A DNA stretch of 64,000 nucleotides from Ifrita kowaldi. Its lineage: Eukaryota > Chordata > Aves > Passeriformes > Cinclosomatidae. The notes under the pieces were generated by a model. That model was given only the letters and a program-made list of their open reading frames with translations, had not been told where the DNA came from and searched no databases. The stretch's first letter is position 1; each line of letters opens with the position of its first letter. This document shows, piece by piece, positions 1 to 12,900 of the stretch. A program made the translations under genes and the position numbers. Location of the stretch: assembly GCA_013398055.1 (NCBI GenBank), contig VZRS01015014.1, forward strand, positions 258,219 to 322,218. The letters are read 5' to 3'.

Positions 1-3000
1 ACAAATAGCAGCAATCCCATTTACTGCTCACCTGACTGTCACTGGGGCTGTGAAATTCTTAGGAGGAAGGGAAAAAAGAGGAAGGACAAAACCAGAAAGA
101 ATTAGTGTGCAGGGAAAAGCCAACACTGGGTTTTTTACTGACCCCTAAGACCACGTTTCTGCAACAGCACTGGTTCCCTTCTGTCACCATTGCCACCAGG
201 GCAATCTTATCACACCTGCTAAAACCTCACATCCACGACCGCTTACAGGCTACCGACTCACACCGGGTCTTTTATAGGGCCCTTGGTATTCCCAGTGTTA
301 CTACCAGTCCTGCACTCCTCACTAGCACTTCCAAATGGTAGATTATGCTGTGCCAGACACCAGGGCATTTCCAGCCAAGGGGATGCAAGATGCACGTGAT
401 CACATCACTCACTGTCTCCCCCTGCTGCTTTCCCAGTTTCAGCCATGTTTTGAAAAGGTAGGAGTCTCCTAGATGCACACTTCCCAGACAGTCTAATGAG
501 CACCAAAGCCTGGGCAGCACCCGGTGTGCAGTGCAAAGGCAAAGCAGGGAGGGTGGCCTGTCCATTCCTGGCACTGCCCCACCAGAGCACACCTGAGCCT
601 TACCTGAGTGAGGCACAGAGAGATGGAGGGAGGAAGGGAGGATTTAGGAAATTTTATTAGAAATAGGTATAATATTCAATTATTCTGTAAGTGGGTCAAT
701 CAAGATGTAATTAACATTAATTTGCTTTGGACCCAGATGCACTAAAGTGCACTAAAATACTGTATTTTTAAACACTATGATGGTGTGGACAGACACAGTG
801 TGTAATTATTTCACATACATATGTCAGCACCATGACCACCACAGGGGCAAAAACCTGAGTAGTTGCACATCCAAGGAACAAAAAATTGCAACAAAAGGTA
901 AACCTAAGGGACTGCTGATAAGGAGGACATCCCCCCTTCAAGACAAGGAACAAGATGAGCAGTATGAGGAACATTCCCTTTCGGGAATGGGACAAGTACC
1001 ATAAAATCATGCAGCTTGAGCAGTACATGTATTGCTGAATATCCGTATGTAAAAGTGTGCACCACGGCATGGCACTCTGCAAAGGTTTTATAGATACAGG
1101 AAATGAACTGAATAATGTGAAGTGCAGTCCTCTAAAACTTTTGTAGATAAAATATATTTCACATCCCTGCCCAACTATCTTCAGAGATCAGTCGTTCATT
1201 CAAAACTAATATAAATCCAAACACATTGAAACCAAGTCATTAGGTACACTACAGCCACTTCCAAATTCTTGGGATGTGTAAATGTGTGCTTTATCTCACA
1301 CTGCAGTGGAGTCTTACACCAAGTGCAACAAATGTAGAAAAATACAAGGCTGATGCCTCTTCAGACCTGACCGGGCTACCAAGTAAGATGACAAGTATGC
1401 TCTGCAAGCCATCTGCTTTTTCTGCTCAGAACAGAGAGAGTAAAAATGTTTATAGTTATTCGAAAAACTCCTGCCCTACTAGCAACATTCCACCAAAATG
1501 CAAACATACACATTCTAAAGCACAGTTTACTTACTTTGGCTAGAACACTGCTTTTATGGGATATATTGTTTATTGCAAGAGTTTCTAAGCTGAAAAAATA
1601 GCTGTACACCATTCTAAGAAGTTTGAATGCCTTGGTTTTACAGGCTGCAAAGGGAAAGGAAATATAACCTCACCCCCACAGATATCTAAATAGTAACAAT
1701 TTCCAATTCTTTCCACAGCCACAAATGCTGTAGTGAAAAACAATTATAGTTGCAGCACCATTGTTAGAGTTAGGAGGTAAAAAAAAAATACCTCACATGT
1801 AATAGAACAAAAAATTAACAAAAGCAGTGGTTTCAGCTTATTGGATCAGAACCTATTATGTCCATGTCAAGCCCCTTTCTATCTCAAATTTAATACTACT
1901 CTTGGATCTATAAAATTACCCTTAGTGACAGAAGAATAAGCTATACAAGCTGAGAGTGTTGCTAGCTGAAAAACTGATAGGGGCTCAATCCCATAGCTCA
2001 CAGTGGATATTCTTACCCCAACATCTTTCTTACGTGTAGTGTGAAGGTATCTAGATGTCCTGGCATGGGTGAGAGGAAATTTAGGGCACGGCACACCAGT
2101 ACAGCTGCTGCAGGCTGTGCCCCAAGCAATCCCCCACGCAAGTCCCGGCACCCCGTGTCAAGCTGCTCCTGACACTGCTTTTTGGAGGCTGCCCAAAAGT
2201 GCAACTCATATGGCCTCCCAGAAACTGCTCTGGCTTCAAGACAAAAAGCCATGGAGCCAGGTTAAAAGTTTCCAGAGTCGTCTTTCTTATAGGATGCAAG
2301 ACCTACACGTCTGGGCATGCATCAGCCCAGACACATCCATCGGAGGACGTTCGGACACAGACAACAGTCAGACAAAGGCTGGACTTGGAGCACAAGCACA
2401 ACTGAGACATATTACGCCCACTGAAATAAATAGAGCGTGTCTAAAGGCTTCTCCCAGCTGCATTCGGGCTCCCTCATGGCTGGCTCTTGGTTCAGACAAA
2501 GTCAGAGAAGTTTGCCCAGATGCCAAGTAACTGTGACTGCACTCTCCCACTCTCCGTGTCGCTGTCACAGCACAGGAGCACCAAGCTCACAGCGAACGCT
2601 CTTCCTGGCACTGGCCAGGTAAGGGGTGTATGGATGTGGTGGCAGCTGTGGCACCAACAGGGGCAGGGGGACAGCAGCATCTCCAGCCATCACTGACCCC
2701 TTTGGCCAGTGTTCTGGAGGAGTACCGAGTCCAGATCCACCTGGCACAGTCCTCAGCAGCCCACCCTTCCCTAAGGGTTACTCTGCCCAGCTAAGCCTGA
2801 GGTTAATGTACTATCAATGCTACTAAATCAGAGACACGGAGTTCTTGGACAGGAGCGGAACCACTGCGAAAGTATCAACTTCTCCAATTTTATTTTTTTG
2901 TATTTATAGCAGTATCTTCACACCTACCTTTTAGGTATGTGCTCTTAAGACTTTTGTTACAAACTAAAATACAGAAATGTTTGTGCAACTCAGTATGGAA

Positions 3001-4039
3001 AACAAACTTCATGAAGTTCAGGCTGAAATGCATATTGATCGATCTTATCCTAGTTTCTTGAAACACACAGCTAGATTCTCATCCTGTTTAAGCTACCCTG
3101 AATTCAGTAAAAGTGAAGATATTCTCACCCTAGCTGGCTTCACAAATATTAAGTTTCTTCCACAAATTCAAACAATGAAGGGTAAAACTTAAACAGACTT
3201 GCTTGATGCTTAGCCACAATTTCTTTTTAAAAAATTAAAACCAAGTACATTTTTTCTAGAGTAAGAAAAAAAACCAAACCACCCCCCACCACACCAACAT
3301 CCTCCAGTGACTTCTGACCTGTTTCCAAAATCCGTTAGTCAGGTACATCAAAGGCACTATCACCAGAGAAACTAGGTCCATTTTCCCCATGCTGACAAAG
3401 AGACCAGAAGAGTACTGCTGTCTGTAGGGCTTTTATCAGCTCATTCAACCTCTGCCTCTATCATTTCCACCAGCTTTATTTGATCTGAATTTGCAGGCCA
3501 GAAAGTCTTTACTGACAACTGCAAGCAATGCATGACCTGGGCAACATCTCTGCAGCACAGAGGCAAAGGTTCAACAGGCCAAGGTTCATTTTTGTTTAGG
3601 TTTTCTGATTGCCCTTAAAAGTTATATAAAAGACTTTAAAGGTCTCTGAGAACTCAGAAAAGGATAGCAGGGAAACAAAAGCTCACAGCTATCCTATGAT
3701 GTTTCACAATTTTGCTTCAGAAAAAAGTAAATACTGAGATTGCATGCAGACTGTGTATGTTCTCCAACACTCCTAAACTGCATCTTTTCCCCTTTTATTA
3801 CTGGGTTTTACTATTACTTGCTATGGGAATGTATGTTAGAGTTACAAATGATCAAAAGCAAAATGACAAGAGAAATCTTAAGGCAAGACAGGCTAACACC
3901 AAATGCCCTTTAGAAAAGCACCCTGTGTCAGCATGGGTAACACATGCTCCTTGTACAAGACAAGGAATCCCATCTCACAGTTCTGCCCATCTCCCCCATT
4001 ACGCCGCTTCTGTAATGTAAAGGCACTGACAGATCTTAC
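1..4039 (-). other. RNF144B: RNF144B intron after the first coding exon (runs off the left edge)
   Basis: This stretch lies directly downstream, on the minus strand, of the GT donor that ends the RNF144B exon. The rest of RING1, the IBR domain, RING2 and the C-terminal membrane segment should follow in later exons. I looked among the minus-strand translations for the next conserved block (the part of RING1 that begins with the next zinc-binding Cys) and saw nothing similar, so this intron exceeds 4 kb. The longer open frames here (for example 272-616 and 2069-2530) resemble no family I recognise and overlap each other in opposite frames, as chance frames do. GC content rises moderately between about 2050 and 2770 without a recognisable feature. 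Confidence 0.7.
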
Positions 4040-4171
4040 CGCTGTACAAAAGATGCAGCTGCATTCCTGAAGAGTGGTCATCTTATCCAGGGAATATTCA
4101 CAGAGACACAGCTTGCAAGTGAGGAGAGGCTCCAGAGCTAACTCTCCGACTTCTGACTCGTCTGCTGTCAT
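4040..4171 (-). CDS. RNF144B: RNF144B first coding exon (N-terminus and start of RING1), partial
   Basis: RNF144B is an RBR-type E3 ubiquitin ligase (RING1-IBR-RING2 plus a C-terminal membrane anchor). In mammals it is p53-inducible and acts in apoptosis and innate signalling. This exon encodes 44 residues. Seen directly: an acidic N-terminal stretch, then CKLCLCEYSLDKMTTLQEC and CSCIFCTA. This matches the start of vertebrate RNF144B RING1 almost residue for residue, and is closer to RNF144B than to RNF144A, which reads GEYPVEQMTT in this part. Presumed RING1 zinc ligands are Cys19, Cys22, Cys37, Cys39 and Cys42; the next Cys would start the following exon. The exon ends in phase 0 after a GCG codon at 4040, followed by the donor GTAAGA (4039 downwards). 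The ATG at 4171 has A at -3. An in-frame TGA lies 12 codons upstream in the same exon (4207-4205), so no longer N-terminus can be encoded here; as I recall, human RNF144B has about 11 more residues. The rest of the gene lies outside the window. Confidence 0.93.
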
Positions 4172-4212
4172 GGTGTGAGGACAAGCCTTCCCAGCAGAGC
4201 CCGTTCAGTCAT
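4168..4212 (-). promoter_or_regulatory. Upstream ORF (14 codons) overlapping the RNF144B start codon
   Basis: On the minus strand an ATG at 4212-4210 opens a 14-codon frame whose TGA stop (4170-4168) overlaps the main start codon by the tetranucleotide ATGA. The upstream ATG has a poor context (T at -3), while the main ATG has A at -3, so leaky scanning is likely. The overlap geometry could also allow termination-reinitiation. The frame and overlap are seen directly; any regulatory role is inferred. Confidence 0.6.
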
Positions 4213-4228
4213 TAATGGTCCACTCAGC
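4172..4228 (-). other. RNF144B: 5' UTR part of the RNF144B exon, with splice acceptor
   Basis: On the minus strand the sequence TTTATATTTTCAG ends at 4229 and is followed by GCTGAGTGG, a good acceptor with a T-rich tract. This gives a 57-base untranslated segment before the ATG and shows that at least one upstream non-coding exon exists. Reading this segment in the main frame meets a TGA, so it cannot extend the protein. Splice sites are assigned by eye. Confidence 0.75.
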
Positions 4229-4541
4229 CTGAAAATATAAATTGGCAGCTGAAACATTGCACAAGCCATGCAGTCACTTCCATTGCTCTGAGAATCTACA
4301 TCTCAGATCCATACAAGTACCTGCACACCCAAATGTACTGCTCGACACCTTGGGGCCAGTCTCAACTTCAGGCCATTCAAAATTTACAAGGAGAGCACAC
4401 CTCCTCAAAAGACCTGAACTGGCTGGGTTCTCTGAGAACATTCGCCTTGCTGGCACAAAGCACCTCAGCCAGGCTGCTTAACATCAAAATAAAGAAAAAA
4501 ACCAAACAAACACAAAACAAAACTCACACAGATAGGGCATT

Positions 4542-4545
<4 letters not shown>

Positions 4546-4572
<27 letters not shown>
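4546..4572. repeat. (TA)n microsatellite
   Basis: An uninterrupted run of about 13 TA units, preceded by tatacata. Simple-sequence array, likely polymorphic in length. Confidence 0.95.
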
Positions 4573-7500
4573 AATCTGCCTTTTCAAATGAGTTTCAGAT
4601 TCATACTCCTCCCACCCAAATGGGATCTTTCAGTCTTCACTGCACCCACACAGCTCCAGTGAGTGTCTCTACTCCCACTTTCTATTCCAGTTGGTGGCTT
4701 GGGAACTCCCCTAGGCAGTGCAAGACAAGAACAGATTCCCACTTTCTAGGCAAGCACTTCAAACATTTAGTCTGTAGTGTAGGTGGTGGGTACCATGAAT
4801 TCCACCTTCTCCATGAGTTGTCACTGAGATAATGAGCTGGCACTCTATTGCAAGAGGGGTGCTAAAGGCACCTAAACCCAGGAAAGGGCTTCAGATTGCA
4901 TGTGCTACTTCACACAGGTCTGGAGCTTAAAATTAAATTAGTAAGAGCATTTCATGTGCAGACCTCTTTTTTGCATTGCCTTAATGATGCCAGAAAGTAG
5001 CTTTTGTGCATCCCACTTCCTGGCATCCAGCTCTTTATTTATTTCATAGGTCTCTGAGGCATCTAACTGATGTTTGTGAACCAAGAACTAAGTGCACTAG
5101 CACTTTGACAGGGAGATGCTCACCAGAGCCATGTGTTCACTAGACGTCACAGCAGTGCTTGGGGATGAAACTTCTATTCTTTGATGAGCAGCAAATGGAA
5201 ATATCATGCTTGCATGTAATGCTTTCTGGCCTAAGCATTTGAAAACGCTGCACCATAATCATAAAAAATCTCAAGGCCCTCCTTATACAGTAAAGACACT
5301 GAAAAAGGAATTAAAGAGAACATCCTTGTCCTTAAGCTGAAACAATGAAAATCCTATTTGCAGATTTTACTCACCTCAGCACAGACAGTGGGGTTCATTA
5401 CTGTATTTAAGGCACAGGAAAATCTATCCCCATCTCTAAGAAACTTGGCCCAACTTCCACAGACCTCCTTCTGACGACGGCAAGACCTTCACTCATATTT
5501 TACAAGCAGAAGCCTGATGGCCAGCTGTGCACAGCTGCTTGCAGCAGCACCAAGAGTGCAGCTCTAGTAAATCTGAAGAGCTGCATTGCATCACAAATGA
5601 AGGCTTTATGAACATGAAACAAATTAAGATCTATCCATGTGTCTGTCTGATCTGACATCTCATGAGACAAACCAGAGACTTGAACCCTTTGGTCCACTTC
5701 TGCTGGCCTCCCCTGCAGTGCTGAGCACCCTCTGGGCAGAGCTGTCAGGTCACATTTGGCAGCACGTTCCTGCTGCCATTCTGTGGCTCCCAGAATGGCC
5801 AAGGCAGCTGTAGACAGTCAATGCATATGTGACATGCTGACCTGCACGACCTGCTGAGTTCCTCCCTAGGAAGAGAATCATGGGGTTCTGGGAGTCTGTA
5901 GAACCTTTCCCTGCAGCTCCCACCTCATAACCTGACTCACAACTGAGCTCATCCCCAGGCTTGTCCCCTAAGCTTCATGCCCTGTGCTCCCACAATCTGC
6001 AGGAAGACACTTTCTCTTCAAAAGCCACAAAACCACAACAAATCTGGGAGCATACTTAGCCTTTTTTCATTTTTATACTTTCTACTTGGTTGTCAGAGAA
6101 ACCATCAGATTTGTACCTTGGAATGTGTCTCTTGTAAGCACACAGTTTTAAGAGATACGAGACTCATGGCCAAGATTCTGGCAACCAAATTCCTGACCAC
6201 AAATCCAAAGCAAACTCTCTTTTTATGGCTTGCTATCACTAGTTTAAAACATATGCTATTCCCACATTATTCTTTTTGCAGTCCTGGGACCTGATACCAT
6301 GATACCCCTCACAATTTGCTCCATACAACTGCAGAGCTGGAGCTCCAGCATGGCCAGAAGCCTCAGAAGGAAGCCTCCCTCTGAGTCAGGAACTGCAATA
6401 ATTTTCTGTAATTGCTGCAGCAGGGTGGGGGGAACACTGAGTCACTGGAAATGCTACAGCAGATCAAGAACTACCTGTTATTTAAACCTACGTGCTAGAC
6501 GTTATCTCAGTATTTAGGGGAATTGTAACACATTTACTCAGGTTGCTTTTCAACAGCAGCTGCATCTGTACAGGTGAGCTACTCACCCTCACTCTGCACT
6601 GATCTGAAATTTCTTCATTTACACAGTAAAAGGAAGCAATGTTAAAAGGAAGGATGCACAAAAGAACAGGTTGGAATATTTCAGGATGTGGGAATGGATA
6701 TAAAATGGATACAGCTATTTCAAAAGTCAGTGTTCTTCTTATAACTAAAAGGGTTGTGACCCTGCACGCAGGCTGCACTAAGGCAGCCGTAGGAAGATTC
6801 AGGTGTACAACTGATGTTTAGGGTTAGGTGATAATTTTAGATGGCCTAAATCCAGCACTCAATGTGACAGTGACGAGCAGACTCCTGATACACCGCTTTG
6901 CACTAGTAGCAACCTAATGCCACAGTGTGCTGGCTGTAGGGACTCATTATGATATCCCATTGTCATTGATGAGAACCCTTGTCCCCAAAGACTGTAGGTT
7001 AAATTCAGTTTTGCTCCCTGTCCCACCACACATTCACCCTTCCCTCACACCAGGATGCCAGAGCACAGCTGAGGTTCTCCCTAAACCAGGCAGAGCACCC
7101 TGTGGTAATCTCCAGCAAACAACACCAAGCTAGCCTGGCAGATCAGAAGATCCACCCCCAGATAGCCCAGGCTGGCTCACCTCACTGCAGCCTCATTAAC
7201 TCCGTCGGAGTTCACCAAACGAAGCAAACAGGATCAGAGAACAGGGAGGCAGCTGCATGTCCTGCCTGCTCAGCCCTTAAAGGAAACACTGTGGCTACCA
7301 GGAAGAGCACTCTTTCCACACTCCCTGAGAGGCCAGCTTGTCCACGAGCAGCTCTACAGGTCAGGCTGGCACAGGCAAAGCCATCCTGTTAGCACTGAAC
7401 ACCTGCCTGTCAAAGGGAGAGCAGATGCGCAGCCTCCTTGGCCTGCTCCTTTTCCCAGAGCAACCCAACCCACTGGTCCTTCCATGTGCCCATCAGAACT

Positions 7501-9965
7501 CGGACTTCTGCTACTGCTGCCAAGGAACACGTGCCAGGGGAAGAGCTCAGGGCTATGGAGAAGCCCCATCCAACAGGAGCTGGGCTCTGAAATCAGGTCT
7601 GCAGGGGAGGTTCATTCTCATCGTCATCAAATCATATGGCAGAAACAATAGGGAAAGACACATCCTCCTACAGTTCTCAGCCTCTACTCCTTCTGTTCTT
7701 CCCCAACACTTCAAAATGCATTGTCCTCTCTCAAGCTCTCCAACTATCTCCTCAACTTTACCAGCCCAGCAGAACTCACTTTTCCAGGTGCTGCAGGGAA
7801 GCCATGAAGTTCCACCTCAGTTGCTCTGAATTTTTATGGCTTTCACTTTGCTACGCTTATCCCACAGACTGTCATTAGTCAATTACACATCCAGCAGTCC
7901 TCTTTACAGAGGATTAAAATTCCTACTGTAATTACAAGTGAGTTGCCAATAGGTTAGATTGAAAACAAAGCATCTTGGATGTATGTGTCGTGCAGGGGAA
8001 AAGGGAGTCACTGAAGAATGAGTTTGGATAAAGCGGAAAAGACCATTCCATATTTGGTTACATGGACAAAAGTGATCGGAAATTAAAGTAAATGAAAGGC
8101 TTCTGAAAAACAATGGACCCTCATAAATAAAATACATTATTAAGCATTAAAATCTCCCCTTTCATGCTCACAAACACAAGTAACCTGTTTAGGAAAGCAT
8201 CCCAAACAAAGCAAGAAATGTGTTACTGAAACAGTAGTGCAGCACCTTAACTCTGCAAAAACACCTCCACTGAACAGCAGCACAGGCTCCAAGAGATGTT
8301 GTGGAATATGGATGAACACATCTCAAGGGCATTCTAATCCAGAGAAATATAGTAGTCTGAATCCTGCACCAGCGTGAATCACGGCAAGGAAGGGTCAGAC
8401 TGGCCCCGGTATGCATAAACACTCAGGAGCTCTAAAGATCCACTTTTTTTGCCTACTTCTACCAGTCACGTACATGCACACACACGCATATCGTACTCCT
8501 TTCACATTGCACAGGATTTCCAGGAAATTCGACATCTTTCCTCAAATTGTATGCTGCTCATCTCATAAGGAGACTCATACTTCCCTGGCTCTGACAGTGC
8601 TGATGCCACAGGATAAGGCAGGACCAGAAAGTCTGAACCAATGTGGGTGAGCTATGGAGGGTCAGCCCCATGGGGTGTAAACTGCACAGTCACCAGGACC
8701 ACAGCTTGCCAAGCGCTCAGACCCGTCAGCGTTTCCATTTCACTCATCTGCCTGCGGACACTTTCGCTTTGTCTCTGGGAGGTGACAAAGCTTTGTGCTT
8801 TCCTGTAGCACTGAAATATCTCAACACTACCCGTAAGCAAGAAAACATTAGAGTGTGCTCAAAGCAGAAAGGGCTGAGAAGGGTAAGTACAAGAAGAAAC
8901 ATTAACACGAAAGCATGGAGAGTCTGAGTGAAATATGAAAAACAGAACACAAGCACTGGAGGAAGGAACGCAGAACTTGTCGGCATTCAGGGCCTCCTTA
9001 CACCACAGTGTCTGATGTCTAGCCTTGAAAATGACTTCCTAACAGCAAGTATCTGCAATGCCTGCTTCTAGGCAGGTGTCCATTGCAAATCCTGGCATTA
9101 GTGTCCCGAAGTGGAAACTACTAACTCCCTGTGATGGGAGTGAGAGAGCAGCTGCATGGGTGTGTGGCACACAGCCAAGGTCAAGCCACCACAGCTCAAT
9201 GGAGGTGTCAATAATCGATGCAATCTAGGGCTGAAACTTTCCCTGTAAGCACAAATTTTAAGGTAACATCCTTGTTACAGTCCCACAAAGGTTCACTTGT
9301 GTCTGCCCAGCTGCCTCAAACCATGACTACTACCAAAGAACAGAAGTTACTCTGTATGTGGGATAGAGCAAACAAGCCAGGCAGTCTCCTGAGCTGCAAC
9401 ATCAGAAGGACATTGTCGGTGTGCCTGCAACCGACTCACTCTATTTAGCTAAAAAAGATGTGTCTGAATGTGACTTTCACCACTTAGAAACATCACACAG
9501 AATCATTAAAGCCTCCTGCGCTGAAGCTGGAGGAGAATGAATGGAGTACGTTCAGCACCACAAGTTATCCTTTCATTTTTCACATGCTGCATCCAACTGC
9601 AACAACACATCTCTTGGAGAAGCTACTTCAAGTTGTGTGAAACAATTCTGCTGAAGTTAGTCAAGCTCTATGCTTTTACCTGCAATTAGAGTTTAAAGGA
9701 AGCCAAGAAATGCACAAATACAAGACACGTTGCTCCAGGAAACATTAATGGAACAAAAAGGGTCCTTAATGTGTTCTCCCCTGTGGGCTGGCATGTCTAT
9801 CCTGTGGGCAGGGTGAGACCTGAGAGGCGCCTCTGCCCCAGCACACCCTAAGCTTGCCATAAATCAGCACCAAGGCATGTGGACTTGTATACACATGGTG
9901 TGATTCAAAAGAGGTATAAGGATACATGTGGGTCTAATACCTAGCACAGCACTTCCTCCTTTTAC

Positions 9966-9987
9966 AAAAAAAAAAAAAAAAAAAAAA
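9966..9987 (+). repeat. Poly-A tract, 22 bases
   Basis: An uninterrupted A22 run. No retrocopy or SINE body is recognisable upstream of it, so it is recorded as a homopolymer and not as the tail of an insertion. Confidence 0.9.
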
Positions 9988-12900
9988 TTAGAATCAAAAC
10001 AAACTCACAGCATGTGTGCTACACTCCTATTTAGTGTACCAGGTATTTCCTAAACTCTCTTGGAGAAACATTTGCAAGCACTGCAAATAATTCTTTCTCA
10101 CGCCCTAGAGATTTTTCAAGTACTCCACCCATTATAAAATTACTTCAGTGCCATACAAAAACCTGGTTTGACATTGTTCACTCATGATTCTGCTGTTTCC
10201 TGTAACTAAGGTTCCCTTCTTAAAAAATAAAATAGAAAAAGAAAACTGCCTGAAAAATACGAGTGTTCAAAACCAATGCTAAAAATCACACCCTTGGGGA
10301 AAAAGAGCAATTACAGAAAGATTTTAAAAATATAACAAAGTGGTACTAGGATAATGGGGTCAAATTACAAGATACAAACTGAGCTATGAAATTAGAACAT
10401 GTGAAGACAGCTGTCAGAAATCCACACTTCTATCAATTTCAGCAAAACACCATCATCACCAGTTTTGGTTACAAGTCCTTAGCTGTCCCAACTCTCTCAA
10501 GATAATGTCATTCAAAATTCATTTCTAAGACACCTTTTTTAAACTCAGAAGCTCTGCTCAGAGAATTAGTCCAAACCAAGGGCACTAGAGCTTCTGTGGT
10601 CTCACAGAGACCACTGACCCACGATGCATTAATTTCTCCTTATGATATGCACTGCCTACACAGAGCTACCTATCCAGTCCATACAGCATTAATTATCAGG
10701 CAGGGATTCAGTTAGGCTGCAAAACATACAATTAAAGCTCCACTTTTAAAAAACCTTCATCTTCAAGAACAAAATTTAATCATATGTTTAAGTGCTCCTG
10801 TGTATCAAAGCCTGAATGTTCTGCTTTATTGCAATGAGATTATTAAGAAGTTAAACAAGTACTTAGATTTTCTGAAATCGTGGTCTCAAAAAAAGCAACC
10901 AGATCCACAAATAGAAAGTCTCATTTTAAATACATTTTTAATATATTCAGAATTACTGTATTACATCTGAGCCTTAAAACAGCAAGCACTTGATTACACG
11001 GAGAACCCATTTCTGGATTACCGTAATATGCTACCAAGCTGAAGCTTTAGAGAGAATAAAAGCATTTCAATATCTGTTCTCTTTGAGCAAGGCTTAAGAA
11101 AAGTCAGATGTACAATATTTCATGACAGCTTTCTACACTGTAAAATTTTTGTTGTCAGAAAACTTGTTTAAAGAACAAGCAGCCTAAATAAATGTGCTGT
11201 CAGGTACACGAGAGCACACCAAAGGCAATTTCTCTCACTTGTTTTCATTGGAATGCCTGGGAAAAAAACCCAAAACCTTGAGCTGCTGTTCAAGAAGCAG
11301 TAGCTATATGGAGTATTTTCATATCATGCCAGCAACCAAAAAATAAACATATCAAATACTTTTAAAGGAATGCAGTGAGTGAAAAGCTTCTAGCACAAAA
11401 AAAAGTTAAGGGACTGACCATAGTAATTCAAAATATTATCCACATTTCTGCCGGGAATTTTTATACCAATACTTTAGGATGCTTAAAATACACATTGAAC
11501 AGCTTCCCAAATATCGCATGCACCCAAATCATTCCAAAACATTCTAATAAACCAAAACACCACTAGTTCACACATATATCAGTCTCCACAAGTCTTTGAG
11601 AGTACACTTGTCAGGTAACTTCTCTACTGTACTGTAATACTGTGAGGTATGAGTAACTTTGAGAATTGAGAACACCAGTTCTTCACAGTAACTTCTTGTG
11701 ACCCTGTGTCAATACGTCCTCAGGGAGGAGGGGTTTTTTGCAAGAAGACCAGGGATATTAACTGAATATAGCAAATCTTTTTTTTTTTTTTCTGAAACAG
11801 ATGTGACTCCACAATTGTGGGAATCCTTCATGTATTTCCTTGCAATACTGCTTGAGAAAAAGCAAGAGGAAAAAAAGTGGGTTCTTCCCGCTTCCACTCT
11901 TAAAAAGCAGGGGAGTCCAAGAACAGGGAATCTAGGAGCTAATGGTGAAATGAATGCTGCTACTCCCAGCTGAAGGGAGCTAGGAAAGGCACTTTTGGAT
12001 CACTTAAAGATGAAAACATGTAAACTAAAAGAGAAATAACTCAGCCTGTTACTAAACTGAAATGCATAATCAAAACATGGTATTTGACTCTTTCAATACT
12101 GACAGGAGCCACACAATACTCATTGAATCCATGAGGATGGGAGCAAGCCATTGTGCATGGGATGAGGTCAGACCACATCACAGAAGCCACCACTTTCACT
12201 CAGTTCTGTGCTTGAAACTAGGACACACCAAAGGTCAGGACACAGCTCTATCAACACTGGCAGGCTGGAAAGACAGGGCTTCCTGCACCAGATCTACTGG
12301 ATGTGAGTCCTGGGCAGGCCTGTGGGCTTCAGTCTTGGGGTGACCCAGATGTATCAAGCTTACTGTGCCTGAGCAGTAGAATGGTGCTGACCCCAGGCAC
12401 AGGCTTATGGTGACATGTCTGGTCCTGCAGGAGGTCAACAGCAGGATTCTCCTAAGGTTTTATGTTCATCCTAGTCACTGAGCTCAGCAAAGCTGACCAG
12501 CACAAAATGCAGTGAAACAAAGTGCAGTCAGACAAGAGAACTAGAATGTTTTGGGATCAAACATTTCCAAATATTTCCAAAACATATTCAAACAACAAAA
12601 TTATACCAAGTGGAATTCCAAGTACTGGTTACCAGGTCTAAGATTAAAATCGAAAGCTTTTCTAAATAACATCCTCTGTTCTTAATGACACTGTGCAATG
12701 TATGCTAATGCTAAGCTACATGGAATTTCCACCCAAACTAGTTTGGTGCACTTTAGTTTTAACATCCTGTTGACAAGAGGTAATATACCACTATTAAATA
12801 AAAGCACATTCTTCAAAATGACAAATGATAGAACTTCCTGTCTGACCACGTGGAGGCTTTTGGTAACTGTGGCATTTACTAAGCAAAAGGAATTGAGCTT

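Noticed and set aside
972..989. Small hairpin CATTCCC-tttc-GGGAATG
   Set aside because: Seven-base arms are expected many times by chance in 64 kb.
2069..2530. 153-codon plus-strand open frame
   Set aside because: Several frames on both strands are open in this GC-richer patch; the product has no family features.
7338..7829. 163-codon plus-strand open frame
   Set aside because: No recognisable domain; overlaps other open frames in a locally GC-richer patch; no splice or promoter context.
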